DNA of 64,000 nt from an uncultured Paracoccaceae bacterium (GTDB lineage: Bacteria > Pseudomonadota > Alphaproteobacteria > Rhodobacterales > Rhodobacteraceae), in NCBI GenBank assembly GCA_951812615.1, contig CATOSU010000020.1, positions 62,001-126,000 on the forward strand. The letters are read 5' to 3'. The translations under genes were made by a program, and so were the position numbers. The notes beneath the pieces were generated by a model that was given only the letters and a program-made list of their open reading frames with translations, was not told the DNA's origin and did not search any database. The first letter of the stretch is position 1; every line of letters starts with the position of its first letter. Below, one piece after another: positions 49,585-58,183 of the stretch.

Positions 49585-51952
49585 GGGCAAACACCTGCAA
49601 CAGCCGCGCCGGCGGCAGGCGCATCAGCCGCCGGGCCGGCAACAGCGCGGCAATCGCCCCGGCCAGCAGCGCCAGCGCCAGCAGCCGCAGCCAGTCCAGC
49701 GGAAAGAGATGCATCGGCAGACGCCAGCCAAACGCCTCGACATTCACAACCGCCAGCAACAGCCACGCCAGCGCCAGCCCCAGCGCCGTGAGCGCGGCCA
49801 GCCCGGTGCTGCGCAGCACCTCCAGCGCCGCCAGCCGCCGCCGGCTGAGCCCCAGCGCCCAGGCCGGCGCCAGTTGCGGCAGCCGCGCATTCCACAGCGC
49901 CAGCAGGCTGCTGAGGATGGCAAAGGCGGCCACTCCCAGTGTGAGGATGTTCAGCGCCGAGGTGACCAGAAACGTCCGGTCGAACACGCTCAGCGACATC
50001 GCCTTGATCGCCTGCTGGTCGACAATGGCGTCCGCAGGCAGGTCAAAGCGGGCGTGCAGATCCGCGATCAGCGCGTCGGCCCCGGCGGGGTCGCTGCGGA
50101 TGCCCATCTGCCGGTTGGCGATATCCGGGTGGTGATGCAGCAACACCGGCAGCGCAACGATCGCCTGTACCCGCGGGTTGCCGTAGTCGGAATAGATGCC
50201 GGCGATCTCGGCGCTCCACCCGGGTCCGAGGGTCAGGGTGTCGCCGATGCGCAGCCCGGCGCCATAGGCCAGTTGCTCGTTGATCAGCACCGCGCCCCCG
50301 GCCAGCCGGTCCCACGGGTCGGCTGCGGCGGTCACCAGTGGCCAGTTGTCGCGATAGGTGGCGTGGTCGATGACACCATAGATCCGTCCCGGGCGGTCGG
50401 ACAGCCGGGTGTCGTGGCGCCGGATCGGCAGCACCGCATCGGCCCGCCCGGTCAGCCAGCGGTTGATCTCCTGCGCCTGTGCCTCGTCGCGGGCCGTCAG
50501 ATAGATTTCGGCCGCCAGCCTCTGATCGAGCCAGCCGGTAAAGGTCAGCCGGAAGCTCGACACCATCGTGCCGACGCCGATATTCGTGGCCAGCGCCAGA
50601 AGCAGTGCCATCAGCGCCAGCGACAGGCCGGGCAGCTGCGCGGCCATGTCCGCCCAAACCCATTGCGCCACCGGCCCGCGGGCCAGCCGCGCGGCCCGGC
50701 CCAGCACCGCGCCCAGCACAAAGGGCAGCAACAGCGCCGCGCCCAGCATCAGGCCGGCCATGGCCATGAACCCGGCAATCAGCCCGCCGGCGCCAAGACT
50801 GGCGAACCCGGCAGTGATCAGCACCAGCCCGGCCAGTGCCATTGCCCGGCTTTGGCGCAGAGTGGACCGGGCCCAGCGGTCGGGGCCGGTGGCGTCGAGG
50901 ATCGGCATCCGGTGCAGCCGGATCAGCCCCTGCGCCCCGGCGGTCAGCGCCCCGGCCAGCGCCATCGCCAGCCCGCCGGCGATCCAGCCGGGCCGCAGCT
51001 GCAGGCCCTCGCCGATCTGCGCGCCGTAAAGCCCGCGCAGGGTGGCCGACACATCCGGCAGCAGGGCGGCAGCAATGCCATAACCCAACCCGACGCCCAG
51101 CAGCCCGGCGATCAGCGCCAGCGCGGTCAGCTCGGCCAGCACCAGCCGGGTCAGCACCGGGCCGGGCAGGCCCAGCGCGCGCAGGGTGCGGAACGTGGCG
51201 CGGCGGTCCTCGAAGGCCAGCCCGGCCACGCCGTGAACCACGAACAGCCCGACGGCAAAGGCGAGCAAGCCGAACGCGGTGAGGTTGAGATGAAAGCTGT
51301 CGGTCAGGCTGGCGGTGTCGGGCGGCGCGACAGTATCGGAACGCGCGTCGGGCAGCAGCTTGGCCAGCGGTTCTGCCCCGTCCGGCACCGGGCCGGTCAG
51401 CAGCAGACGGTCGATCTGGCCGGGGCGGTCCAGCAGGCGTTCGGCGGTGCCGATATCGGTCAGGATGACCCCGGCCGGCGCGCTGTTGTCGTGCAGGACC
51501 GGCGGCAGGCCCGGCACCGCCTCCAGCCGCGCAGCCAGATCCGGCGTTGCGATCAGCCGGCCCGGCGCGGTGAGCAGGTCGGCCGGCGTCAGGTCCGGAT
51601 CTCCGGGGCCGGGGGCCACGGGCCGTGCCAGCAGATCGACGCCCAGCAGCGGATAGGCACGGTCACCGGCGCGCAGCCGGCCTTCGAGCTGCGGCGTCAC
51701 CGGCCAGCCGGCGCGGCGCATCGCGGCGTATTCCGCCAGCCCGATCGGCGCGGCGGGCCGGCGGATCACGGTCTGGCCGGCACCGCTGAGTGTGGCCGCT
51801 GCCTCGGCATAGCGCGTGCGGGCCTCGGCATTGATGGCCTGTACCGCGGACCACAGCGCGGTGGCCAGCGCCAGCCCCAGCACCAGCGTCAGCAACTGGC
51901 CGGGCCGGCGGCGCCAATGCGCCAGCAGCGCGCTGACGGCGGTGCGGATCAT
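49574..51952 (-). CDS. FtsX/LolC-like ABC transporter permease, large form
   Basis: A 792-residue membrane protein of the MacB/FtsX superfamily in its long form with two FtsX core domains. It has an N-terminal membrane helix (about 13-35), a periplasmic region, and three helices near 230-360. Further helices near 400-480, a second periplasmic region and a last set near 665-780 follow. Alanine, leucine and arginine are very frequent. With the ATPase (4-base ATGA overlap) it forms a mechanotransmission-type ABC machine that acts on lipids or lipoproteins in the periplasm rather than moving solutes across the membrane. Confidence 0.86.
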   Translation of the reverse strand: MIRTAVSALLAHWRRRPGQLLTLVLGLALATALWSAVQAINAEARTRYAEAAATLSGAGQTVIRRPAAPIGLAEYAAMRRAGWPVTPQLEGRLRAGDRAYPLLGVDLLARPVAPGPGDPDLTPADLLTAPGRLIATPDLAARLEAVPGLPPVLHDNSAPAGVILTDIGTAERLLDRPGQIDRLLLTGPVPDGAEPLAKLLPDARSDTVAPPDTASLTDSFHLNLTAFGLLAFAVGLFVVHGVAGLAFEDRRATFRTLRALGLPGPVLTRLVLAELTALALIAGLLGVGLGYGIAAALLPDVSATLRGLYGAQIGEGLQLRPGWIAGGLAMALAGALTAGAQGLIRLHRMPILDATGPDRWARSTLRQSRAMALAGLVLITAGFASLGAGGLIAGFMAMAGLMLGAALLLPFVLGAVLGRAARLARGPVAQWVWADMAAQLPGLSLALMALLLALATNIGVGTMVSSFRLTFTGWLDQRLAAEIYLTARDEAQAQEINRWLTGRADAVLPIRRHDTRLSDRPGRIYGVIDHATYRDNWPLVTAAADPWDRLAGGAVLINEQLAYGAGLRIGDTLTLGPGWSAEIAGIYSDYGNPRVQAIVALPVLLHHHPDIANRQMGIRSDPAGADALIADLHARFDLPADAIVDQQAIKAMSLSVFDRTFLVTSALNILTLGVAAFAILSSLLALWNARLPQLAPAWALGLSRRRLAALEVLRSTGLAALTALGLALAWLLLAVVNVEAFGWRLPMHLFPLDWLRLLALALLAGAIAALLPARRLMRLPPARLLQVFAHER

Positions 51953-52593
51953 GTCACCTGACCCTGGCTCAGATGCAGGTGGCGCGACAGCCGGGCTGCC
52001 ACCTGCGCCGAATGGGTGACCAGAAACAGCGCGGTGCCGCTTTGCGCGACCAGATCGAGCATCAGCGACAGAACCGCGTCGCTGTTGGCCTCGTCGAGAT
52101 TGCCGGTGGGCTCATCCGCCAGCAACAGGTCCGGTCGCACAGCCAGCGCGCGACCGATGGCAACGCGCTGCTGCTGGCCGCCGGACAGGGTTTCGGGCAT
52201 CTGTTCCAGCCGGTCCTGCAGATCCAGCCGGCGGGCGATCTCGGCGGTCCAGCCGGGGTCTTCGCGCCCGGCCAGCCGGGCCTGAAAGGACAGGTTGGCG
52301 CCGACATTCAGCGCGGCAATCAGGTTGAACTGCTGAAAGATCAGCCCGATCCGGTTGCGTCGCAGCCCGGCGCGGCCGCGGTCGCCCAGCGTCGAATAGC
52401 GTGTGCCGGCCAGGGTGATGTCTCCGGTGTCGGGGGCGTCGAGCGCGCCGATCAGGTGCAAAAGCGTGCTTTTGCCGCTGCCGCTTTCACCTGTCAGGGC
52501 AACGGTTTCGCCGGGGTCCAGTGACAGCGACACATCCTGAAACACCGGGCGCTTGCCGTAGGATTTCGAAACGGAACTGACGTCCAGCAGCAT
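51949..52593 (-). CDS. ABC transporter ATP-binding protein (LolD/MacB type)
   Basis: A 214-residue ATPase. Walker A is GESGSGKST (35-43), the Q-loop is FQQFNLIAALNV, the signature is LSGGQQQRVAIGRAL, Walker B LLLADEPTGNLD has the family-typical NLD, and the switch is THSAQVA. It partners the FtsX-like permease encoded next with a 4-base overlap. The ATG at 52593 gives the standard length; the frame is open for 35 codons upstream without conservation. The operon start is divergent from the K+ channel gene, 124 bases away. Confidence 0.92.
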   Translation of the reverse strand: MLLDVSSVSKSYGKRPVFQDVSLSLDPGETVALTGESGSGKSTLLHLIGALDAPDTGDITLAGTRYSTLGDRGRAGLRRNRIGLIFQQFNLIAALNVGANLSFQARLAGREDPGWTAEIARRLDLQDRLEQMPETLSGGQQQRVAIGRALAVRPDLLLADEPTGNLDEANSDAVLSLMLDLVAQSGTALFLVTHSAQVAARLSRHLHLSQGQVT

Positions 52594-52717
52594 GTCGGGC
52601 CCATTGCATTCCCTGCGCCTTTTCGGGACAAGATGGCAGAACACCGCCGGCGCATCCCCGAGATGTGATCTATTGCGCTGCGACCGGCAATCCAGCAAAC
52701 CGACGCAGGGTTCGGCA

Positions 52718-53146
52718 ATGGCGATGCATCTACAGATCTTCTGGGGATCGTTTTATCTGACGATTTGCTGCCTGCTGCATGTCGGGGTGCTGGCGCTGAC
52801 GGTAACCTTGCTGCAGAGGATCGACCAGGGGCTGGAGCGGCCGGGGATGGTGCGGGTGATCGCGCTGCTGTTCACGAGCTTTCTTACGATCGTGCTGTCG
52901 CACACGACGCATGTCTGGCTCTGGGCCTGGGCGCTGGTGGGCGTCGAGGTGCTGCAGGACTGGAATTCGGCGGTGTATTTCTCGCTCGTCAGCTATACCT
53001 CGCTGGGCTATGGCGACGTGGTCCTTGGCCCCGGCGCACGGATCTTCGGGGCATTTTCTTCGGTGACCGGGCTGTTGGCCTTCGGTCTGAGCACGGCCTT
53101 CCTCGTGGCGCTGATGACGCGCCTGCTGAAACACTGGTACCGGTGA
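52718..53146 (+). CDS. Two-pore-helix-type potassium channel protein
   Basis: A 142-residue membrane protein with three hydrophobic helices (about 9-32, 46-78 and 108-135). The pore loop VYFSLVSYTSLGYGDV (87-101) contains the K+ selectivity filter in the form T-S-L-G-Y-G-D. No cytosolic RCK or cyclic-nucleotide domain is attached. It would form a tetrameric K+-selective pore. Two intrinsic terminators follow its stop (53161-53211). An ATG six bases later (52724) is an alternative start. Confidence 0.86.
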   Translation: MAMHLQIFWGSFYLTICCLLHVGVLALTVTLLQRIDQGLERPGMVRVIALLFTSFLTIVLSHTTHVWLWAWALVGVEVLQDWNSAVYFSLVSYTSLGYGDVVLGPGARIFGAFSSVTGLLAFGLSTAFLVALMTRLLKHWYR

Positions 53147-53160
53147 CGGGCTACGCAATT

Positions 53161-53183
53161 GTGCGCCTTCGGCGCGCTTTTTT
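53161..53183 (+). terminator. Intrinsic terminator after the K+ channel gene
   Basis: GTGCGCC-ttc-GGCGCGC followed by TTTTTT, a 7-bp stem with one G-U pair, a 3-base loop and a clean T run, 14 bases past the stop. A second one, AACCCC-tgc-GGGGTT with a T run, follows at 53194-53211. The first also forms the left end of the composite repeat, copy 2. Confidence 0.85.
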
Positions 53184-53288
53184 GTCTCGTCAGAACCCCT
53201 GCGGGGTTTTTCCTCGGGATGCCTCCGGCGGAGGTATTTCCAAACAGAAGAAGCCAAGGGTCCATTGCTTCTTCTGTTGACAAATACC
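53161..53288. repeat. Composite intergenic repeat, copy 2
   Basis: This is the same arrangement as at 40049-40176: the GTGCGCC/GGCGCGC hairpin with T run, then about 50 bases including TCTCGT and GCCTCCGGCGGAGGTATTT. A stem-loop with 21-base arms follows (53233-53253 against 53268-53288, 18 of 21 paired, 14-base loop, core AACAGAAGAAG). The loop sequence differs from copy 1, whereas the arms are kept. Confidence 0.85.
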
Positions 53289-53296
53289 TCGGGGGA

Positions 53297-53328
53297 GCCG
53301 CCTGAAAGGCGGCGGGGGCAGCGCCCCC
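53297..53328 (-). terminator. Two GC hairpins after the HAD hydrolase gene
   Basis: GGGGGC-agc-GCCCCC (53314-53328) and GCCGCC-tgaaa-GGCGGC (53297-53313) lie within 40 bases of the HAD stop on the minus strand. They stack with the composite repeat to give a hairpin-dense 3' region shared by the convergent channel and HAD genes. Confidence 0.55.
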
Positions 53329-53333
53329 GGGCC

Positions 53334-54308
53334 TTACTTTCCGGTATAGATGCGGCTCCAGTCCTGCGCCATGTCGACGATGAGCCAGCCCAGCTCCGGC
53401 CCGCGGTCGAGCCCATCGACCAGCCGGCCGATATGGCTGTCGCGGTCATAGGCATATTCCCGCGAGCCGTCGGTGTGGTGGACGATCAGGCCCAGCCGCG
53501 GGCCGTCCCCGGCGGTGGACCATTCCAGCATGGCAAAATCGCCGTCGGAATTGCCCCCGGCGATGATCGGGCGGCGGCCGATGATCCGCTCGATATTGAC
53601 CGGCTTGCCGTCCTTGTCGTCAACGAAACCGATGGCCGGGGCCTTGGTGATGGTCGGGATGCCGTCGATCACCGCATAGTCGGTTTCGGTATAGGTGCCG
53701 ATCACCTGTTCGGGCGGAATGCCATAGGCGTCTTCGGCAAAGACGCGCATGAAGTGGATGCCGCCGCCCGAGACGATATAGGTCTTGAAGCCTTCGTCGC
53801 GCAGGTAGCGCAGCAGTTCGACCATGGGCTGATAGGTCATCCGGTCATAGCGCAGGCCGGTCTCGGGATGGGTGGCACTGGCCAGCCAGTCGGCGACGCG
53901 GGCCTGGAACGTCCCGACCGGCATGCCGGAATGCGAGAGTTTCATGACCTCTATGATCGCCGGTTTGCCACCCGCGATCACCGTCTTGTAATCCCGGGCT
54001 GCCGCCGCGCGCAGCGTGTCGGACGTCAGGATCGACGGATCATCTGCAGCCATCGCTGCAATCACGTCGATGGCAAAGATCAGCTGGAAATAGAGCGGCT
54101 GTTCGGCCCAGAGCGTGCCGTCATTGTCGAAGGTGGCGATACGCTCGGCCGGGGTGACGTAATCTGCCGAACCGGGATCGGTGACATCTTCGACAAAGGC
54201 GATGATCCGCGCCTTTGCGGCAGTGTCGTTCCAGGAGGGCAGCGGATCGGCAAATGCGGGAACCGCAATCGCCAGCAGACCGGCGGCGGTGATGACGGAT
54301 TTGAACAT
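53334..54308 (-). CDS. Periplasmic HAD-superfamily phosphatase-like hydrolase
   Basis: A 324-residue exported protein. The signal peptide is MFKSVITAAGLLAIAVPAFA. The HAD motif I is ATFDNDGTLW with nucleophile Asp61 and acid/base Asp63. Motif II is TYIVSGGGIHFM, and motif III/IV is GRRPIIAGGNSDGDFAML with the two metal-binding aspartates. This resembles phosphoserine-phosphatase-like enzymes. It lies 80 bases after the arylsulfatase gene on the same strand, so joint removal of sulfate and phosphate from periplasmic esters is a fair inference. The ATG at 54308 was chosen because it begins the signal peptide. Confidence 0.85.
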   Translation of the reverse strand: MFKSVITAAGLLAIAVPAFADPLPSWNDTAAKARIIAFVEDVTDPGSADYVTPAERIATFDNDGTLWAEQPLYFQLIFAIDVIAAMAADDPSILTSDTLRAAAARDYKTVIAGGKPAIIEVMKLSHSGMPVGTFQARVADWLASATHPETGLRYDRMTYQPMVELLRYLRDEGFKTYIVSGGGIHFMRVFAEDAYGIPPEQVIGTYTETDYAVIDGIPTITKAPAIGFVDDKDGKPVNIERIIGRRPIIAGGNSDGDFAMLEWSTAGDGPRLGLIVHHTDGSREYAYDRDSHIGRLVDGLDRGPELGWLIVDMAQDWSRIYTGK

Positions 54309-54388
54309 GGGGACGTCTGCCTTTTCTCGTGACTGAAACAATCGGGGCCGCAGCTATGCTGCGGCCCCGGTGATGCACAGCAGGTGGC

Positions 54389-55993
54389 CTACTTGGAGCC
54401 GATGCTGTTCAGGATCATGTCGGACGCATCCCCGATTGTGAAGCTGCCCGGTTTTTGCCGCGGCGGATATTCTTCGAATGTCGCGAGGAATTTAGCCACG
54501 TAATCGGCTGCCGGCAGCAGCAGATAGGCACGGTCGATGTACCAGTCCCAATAGGTGTTCGAGGTGATCGTCGACCGCTCATAGGGGTCGCGGCGCAGGT
54601 TGAAGAGCAACGGAATCCGCAGCTCGGTCCACGGTTCGGCCCAGGCCCGCAACGTCTGCGGATACCGATGCTCCAGGAAGATCGCCTTCCAGTCCTCGTA
54701 ACGCAGCGCCGCCAGATCGCCGTCATCGGAGAAATAGAAGATCTCCTTGCGCGGGCTGTCATCGACATTGCCCAACAGGTAGTCGAGCGAGTTGTACCCG
54801 TCGAGATGCACCTTGTAGTCGCGCCCGCCGCCGACCTCGGCCACGGTGATGCCTTCCAGCAGGTCTTCCTTGACGGTGTCGTTGCCGGCCATCGCGAGGA
54901 AAGTCGGCAGCCAGTCCATGTGGTGCATGATGGCATTCGACACGGCCCCGGCCTCGATGTTGCCCGGCCAGCGCACCATGGCAGGAACCCGGAAGCCACC
55001 TTCCCAGTTGGTGTTCTTCTCACCCCGGAACGGGGTCATCGCCGCATCGGGCCAGGTGTTCATGTGCGGACCGTTGTCGGTCGAATAGAGCACGAACGTG
55101 TTGTCCGAGATGCCCAATTCGTCCAGCAGCGTCAGGAACTGACCGATATGCAGGTCATGTTCGACCATGCCGGCCTGGTATTCGTCCAGATGGCGCCCGG
55201 CGAGCTCATCGGCCTGCTGGCGCATCTCGTCCTTGACGTGGGTGCGGAAATGCATCCGCGTGCCGGACCACCAGACGAACCACGGAACGCCTTCGTCTTC
55301 CTTGCGTTTGATGAAATCGAGCGCGGCGGCGACGGTTTCGTCGTCCACGGTTTCCATCCGCTTCTTGGTCAGCGGGCCAGTGTCTTCGATGGTGCCGTCG
55401 GCTGCGGACTTGATCACACCACGCGGACCGAACCGCTCGCGGAATTCTGGGTTCTGCGGATAATCCTCGTTTTCCGGCTCTTCCTCGGCATTCAGATGGT
55501 AGAGATTGCCGAAAAACTCATCAAATCTGTGGTTGGTCGGCAGCATCTCATCCCGGTCGCCGAGGTGATTCTTGCCAAACTGGCCCGTCGCATACCCTTG
55601 CGCCTTCAGCAGGCCGGCGATGGTCGGATCCTCGACCTGCATGCCTTCCTTGGCGCCGGGCATGCCGACCTTGGACAGACCGGTGCGGAACACCGACTGG
55701 CCGGTGATGAACGACGACCGCCCCGCGGTACAGTACTGTTCACCGTAATAGTCGGTGAAAATCATGCCTTCATCGGCGATCCGGTCGATACTCGGGGTGC
55801 GATACCCCATCAGACCCATCGTGTAGGCGGAAATATTGGACTGGCCGATATCGTCGCCCCAAATGACGAGGATATTGGGCTTGTCGGCCTGAGCCCAGGC
55901 CGGCGCGGCCAGCGCCAGGGCAATGGATGCCACGGCCAGACGTTTCAGTCCGGGCCATGACGGTTTGAATGCGGTTAACTTGGAACCTCCCAA
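54389..55993 (-). CDS. Arylsulfatase (formylglycine-type, secreted)
   Basis: A protein of about 534 residues with a signal peptide (LKRLAVASIALALAAPAWA). The sulfatase domain starts PNILVIWGDDIGQSN with metal-binding Asp47-Asp48. The nucleophile motif is Cys88-T-A-G-Arg92 in EQYCTAGRSSFITG, to be converted to formylglycine; later motifs are GKNHLGD and STDNGPHMN. No formylglycine-generating enzyme or sulfatase-maturing radical enzyme is in view. The start is unclear: an in-frame TAA ends at 55994 and the first start codon after it is TTG at 55993. The GGGAGG sequence lies downstream of that TTG, inside a hairpin loop. Confidence 0.9.
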   Translation of the reverse strand: MGGSKLTAFKPSWPGLKRLAVASIALALAAPAWAQADKPNILVIWGDDIGQSNISAYTMGLMGYRTPSIDRIADEGMIFTDYYGEQYCTAGRSSFITGQSVFRTGLSKVGMPGAKEGMQVEDPTIAGLLKAQGYATGQFGKNHLGDRDEMLPTNHRFDEFFGNLYHLNAEEEPENEDYPQNPEFRERFGPRGVIKSAADGTIEDTGPLTKKRMETVDDETVAAALDFIKRKEDEGVPWFVWWSGTRMHFRTHVKDEMRQQADELAGRHLDEYQAGMVEHDLHIGQFLTLLDELGISDNTFVLYSTDNGPHMNTWPDAAMTPFRGEKNTNWEGGFRVPAMVRWPGNIEAGAVSNAIMHHMDWLPTFLAMAGNDTVKEDLLEGITVAEVGGGRDYKVHLDGYNSLDYLLGNVDDSPRKEIFYFSDDGDLAALRYEDWKAIFLEHRYPQTLRAWAEPWTELRIPLLFNLRRDPYERSTITSNTYWDWYIDRAYLLLPAADYVAKFLATFEEYPPRQKPGSFTIGDASDMILNSIGSK

Positions 55994-56186
55994 TTAACTT
56001 TCTGTTCGACGCCGTGCCGGGATGGACGCCCAGCGCTCCACCGGCGTGAGACCAGCGCAGCAAGGAGCCTAGGGTGATGGAAAAGCCCGGCAAGGCCGAC
56101 ACCCAAAGTGTCAGCGGAACGATAACCGCCTGCCTGTCAAAAATCACCCAAATATTCCAGTCCTCGGCAACGCATCGCCGTACCGC

Positions 56187-57308
56187 TCAGTGAACCGCCA
56201 GACAGCGGGCGCGCAGATGGGCCACCCGGTCCCGCAGCGCGGGACGGATCGGCCCCGGGCGCGGCGCATCGCGCAGCGTGGTGAACCAGTGATCCGGCGG
56301 ATTGCGCCCGGCGCTGCGCCGCCATGTCAGGGCGCGCAGCACCGCCTCACCCTCGGGGGGCAGGCGGTCGGGAATGTCGGCGCCCGTCAATGTCGCCCAC
56401 ACCCCGGTCCACAGCCGGGCCACGGACCACGGGTTGTAGCCGCCGCCGCCCAGAACCAGCAGGCGCGGACACAGGTCCTGCAAGGCCCGTACTACCTGCC
56501 AGTGCGCGCCGTTGGACAATGTCAGGCGCGACAGCGGGTCTTCCTCCACCGCGTCGGCCCCGCATTGCAGCACGATGGCGTCCGGGCGGTGCGCGGCGAC
56601 GGCCGGCAGCAGGGCCTCGTTCAGGATGAATTCAAACTCGGTATCGTTCAGGCCGCGGGGCAGGGGCAGGTTGTACGCATTGCCGCCGGCCGTGTCGGAC
56701 AGCGCACCGGTGAAGGGCCAGCGGTTTTCCTCGTGCGTGGAAAACAACAGCACGGTGTCGTTGCCGGCAAACGCCGCTTCGACCCCGTCGCAGTGATGGG
56801 CGTCGATATCGACATAGGCGATACGGGTCAGGCCAAAGCCTTGGAGGGCAAGGATGGCAAGCACGGGATCGTTGAAATAGCAAAACCCGCTGGCCCGGTC
56901 GGGCAGGCCGTGATGGGTGCCGCCACCGGGATTATAGGCCACGCCGCCCCTTGTCGCCACGATCTCGGCGGCCAGCAGCGATCCGCCGGCAGCGGTGGCC
57001 GGGCGGCGGAACATTTCCGGAAAGACCGGGTTTGAAAGCGTGCCCAGCCCGTGACGGTCGCGCGTGGCCGTGTCGACGGATTGTTCGCGTTCGGCCTGCT
57101 GCAGAGCCGCGGTGTATTCGGTCGTGTGAAAGGCGTGCAGCGCCGCGGGTCTTGCGCGCGGGCTGGTTCGGTACATCTCGTCCGGCAGCCAGCCCATTGC
57201 CCGGCTCAGGTCGATCACCGTGGGCACGCGGGGAATGGCCAGCGGGTGCACCCGCCCATAGGTGGAGCCGCGATAGATCTCGGACCCGATGAAGACCGCA
57301 GCAGGCAC
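56187..57308 (-). CDS. Histone-deacetylase-family amidohydrolase (AcuC/HDAH/acetylpolyamine type)
   Basis: A 373-residue zinc amidohydrolase of the arginase/deacetylase fold. The catalytic block includes GGTHHGLPDRASGFCYFND (tandem histidines) and IAYVDIDAHHCDGVEAAF, with the Asp and His zinc ligands. VLQCGADAVEEDPLSRLTLSNG provides the third ligand, and LVLGGGGYNPWSVARLW follows. In bacteria the substrates are acetylated polyamines, other small amides or proteins. The start is GTG at 57308, and a holin-like gene lies 14 bases upstream on the same strand. The 193 bases between this gene and the sulfatase gene show no coding sequence. Confidence 0.9.
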   Translation of the reverse strand: MPAAVFIGSEIYRGSTYGRVHPLAIPRVPTVIDLSRAMGWLPDEMYRTSPRARPAALHAFHTTEYTAALQQAEREQSVDTATRDRHGLGTLSNPVFPEMFRRPATAAGGSLLAAEIVATRGGVAYNPGGGTHHGLPDRASGFCYFNDPVLAILALQGFGLTRIAYVDIDAHHCDGVEAAFAGNDTVLLFSTHEENRWPFTGALSDTAGGNAYNLPLPRGLNDTEFEFILNEALLPAVAAHRPDAIVLQCGADAVEEDPLSRLTLSNGAHWQVVRALQDLCPRLLVLGGGGYNPWSVARLWTGVWATLTGADIPDRLPPEGEAVLRALTWRRSAGRNPPDHWFTTLRDAPRPGPIRPALRDRVAHLRARCLAVH

Positions 57309-57322
57309 GTCCGCACCCCCCC

Positions 57323-57802
57323 TCAGCTGGTATCGCTGTCCTCGTTTTCGGAGCGGTCCAGCAGTTTCGCCAGCAGCGGTCCCAGAATGCTGGGCGCAAC
57401 CGTGCCCAGCGGGTTACGGGCAATCCGGTGCACACTGTCGGTGACTTCGCGGATCTCGGTCAGGGTGGTGTCGACCTCTTCCTCGATCTGCCGGATTGCC
57501 TGTTCGCGGATGCCGGCGGCCTGCTCGGCCTCGGGCCCGGCCGACATGTTCAGGGCAATGGCCGCAATCACCCCGGCTACGACGAGGTCCGCGGCCGCCA
57601 CAATCAGCGCCGCCCAATAGGGGGGCATAACACCGCGCAATCCGAAAACCGCGGCCAGGTTCAGCATGATCAGCGCCATGCCGGCAGCAAGGGCGGCGCA
57701 GATCAGAAGCGTGATCTGGTTGCGGGCCACGGCCATGCGGCGGCGGGTCAGCAGGTGTTCGGTGCGCAGCAGTACCGAGATGGGGCGGCCTAGGCTTCTC
57801 AT
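57323..57802 (-). CDS. Phage-holin-3-6-family-like membrane protein (Actinobacterial holin-X type)
   Basis: A 159-residue protein with two membrane helices (about 29-53 and 62-86) after a basic start, then a long acidic amphipathic helix (AEQAAGIREQAIRQIEEEVD) and a short tail. This is the layout of the PF07332-type proteins, which are ordinary cell-envelope proteins in bacteria despite the name. With the next gene (a DUF883-like protein) it forms a pair common near ribosome-binding or stress membrane proteins. There is no phage gene nearby. Confidence 0.75.
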   Translation of the reverse strand: MRSLGRPISVLLRTEHLLTRRRMAVARNQITLLICAALAAGMALIMLNLAAVFGLRGVMPPYWAALIVAAADLVVAGVIAAIALNMSAGPEAEQAAGIREQAIRQIEEEVDTTLTEIREVTDSVHRIARNPLGTVAPSILGPLLAKLLDRSENEDSDTS

Positions 57803-57811
57803 ACCTGTCTC

Positions 57812-58084
57812 CTACCGTGTGGCCCGGCCAAGCAGATAGCCAACGCCAAGCGCGGCGATCAGCGTCAGCAGCGGCTTGTCCTTCGGCACACCGTCCAGTT
57901 CGTCATTCAGCCGGTCCCAGAGATCCTCGATGGATTTCAGGCCGGCAAGGTGTTCGCCCAGAAACGTATCCAGCGTGAAATCCTCCGGTGCGGACCGGGG
58001 CGTCGCGATGCGGGGCGCGGGCTGGTCTGCCAGTTTGCGCTGAAGATCTGCCAGCTCGGCGGCAAAATCGGTTCGGCTGGTCAT
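57812..58084 (-). CDS. Small membrane-anchored DUF883/YqjD-like protein
   Basis: A 90-residue protein beginning with a coiled-coil start (TDFAAELADLQRKLADQ). A polar middle and one C-terminal membrane segment (PLLTLIAALGVGYLLGRATR, 71-90) complete it. A G-x-x-x-G-R ending is typical of YqjD/ElaB-like proteins, which tether ribosomes or stabilise the envelope in stationary phase; here that is only resemblance. AGGGAGG precedes the ATG. It stops 9 bases before the holin-like gene. Confidence 0.75.
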   Translation of the reverse strand: MTSRTDFAAELADLQRKLADQPAPRIATPRSAPEDFTLDTFLGEHLAGLKSIEDLWDRLNDELDGVPKDKPLLTLIAALGVGYLLGRATR

Positions 58085-58183
58085 CGGGGCCTCCCTGTGC
58101 TGCCGCTGCAGGTTCCACCGGATCAGACAGAGTTGCAAGCGCGGCAAGCGCCGGGCATGGTTCTGGCGGAGCGAAGGAGACCG

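Noticed and set aside
49565-51961. Plus-strand open frame of about 800 codons opposite the FtsX-like permease
   Set aside because: Its product is a low-complexity Gln/Arg/Gly/Pro chain, it is antisense to a clear membrane protein, and long antisense frames are expected at this GC content.
55976-55997. CtrA-like TTAA pair at the sulfatase start
   Set aside because: The two TTAA half-sites are separated by far more than the required 7 bases. They are better explained as arms of the start-region hairpin.
57323-57802. Prophage remnant suggested by the holin-like gene
   Set aside because: This holin-named family is a normal envelope protein in bacteria. There is no endolysin, integrase, att repeat or structural gene nearby.
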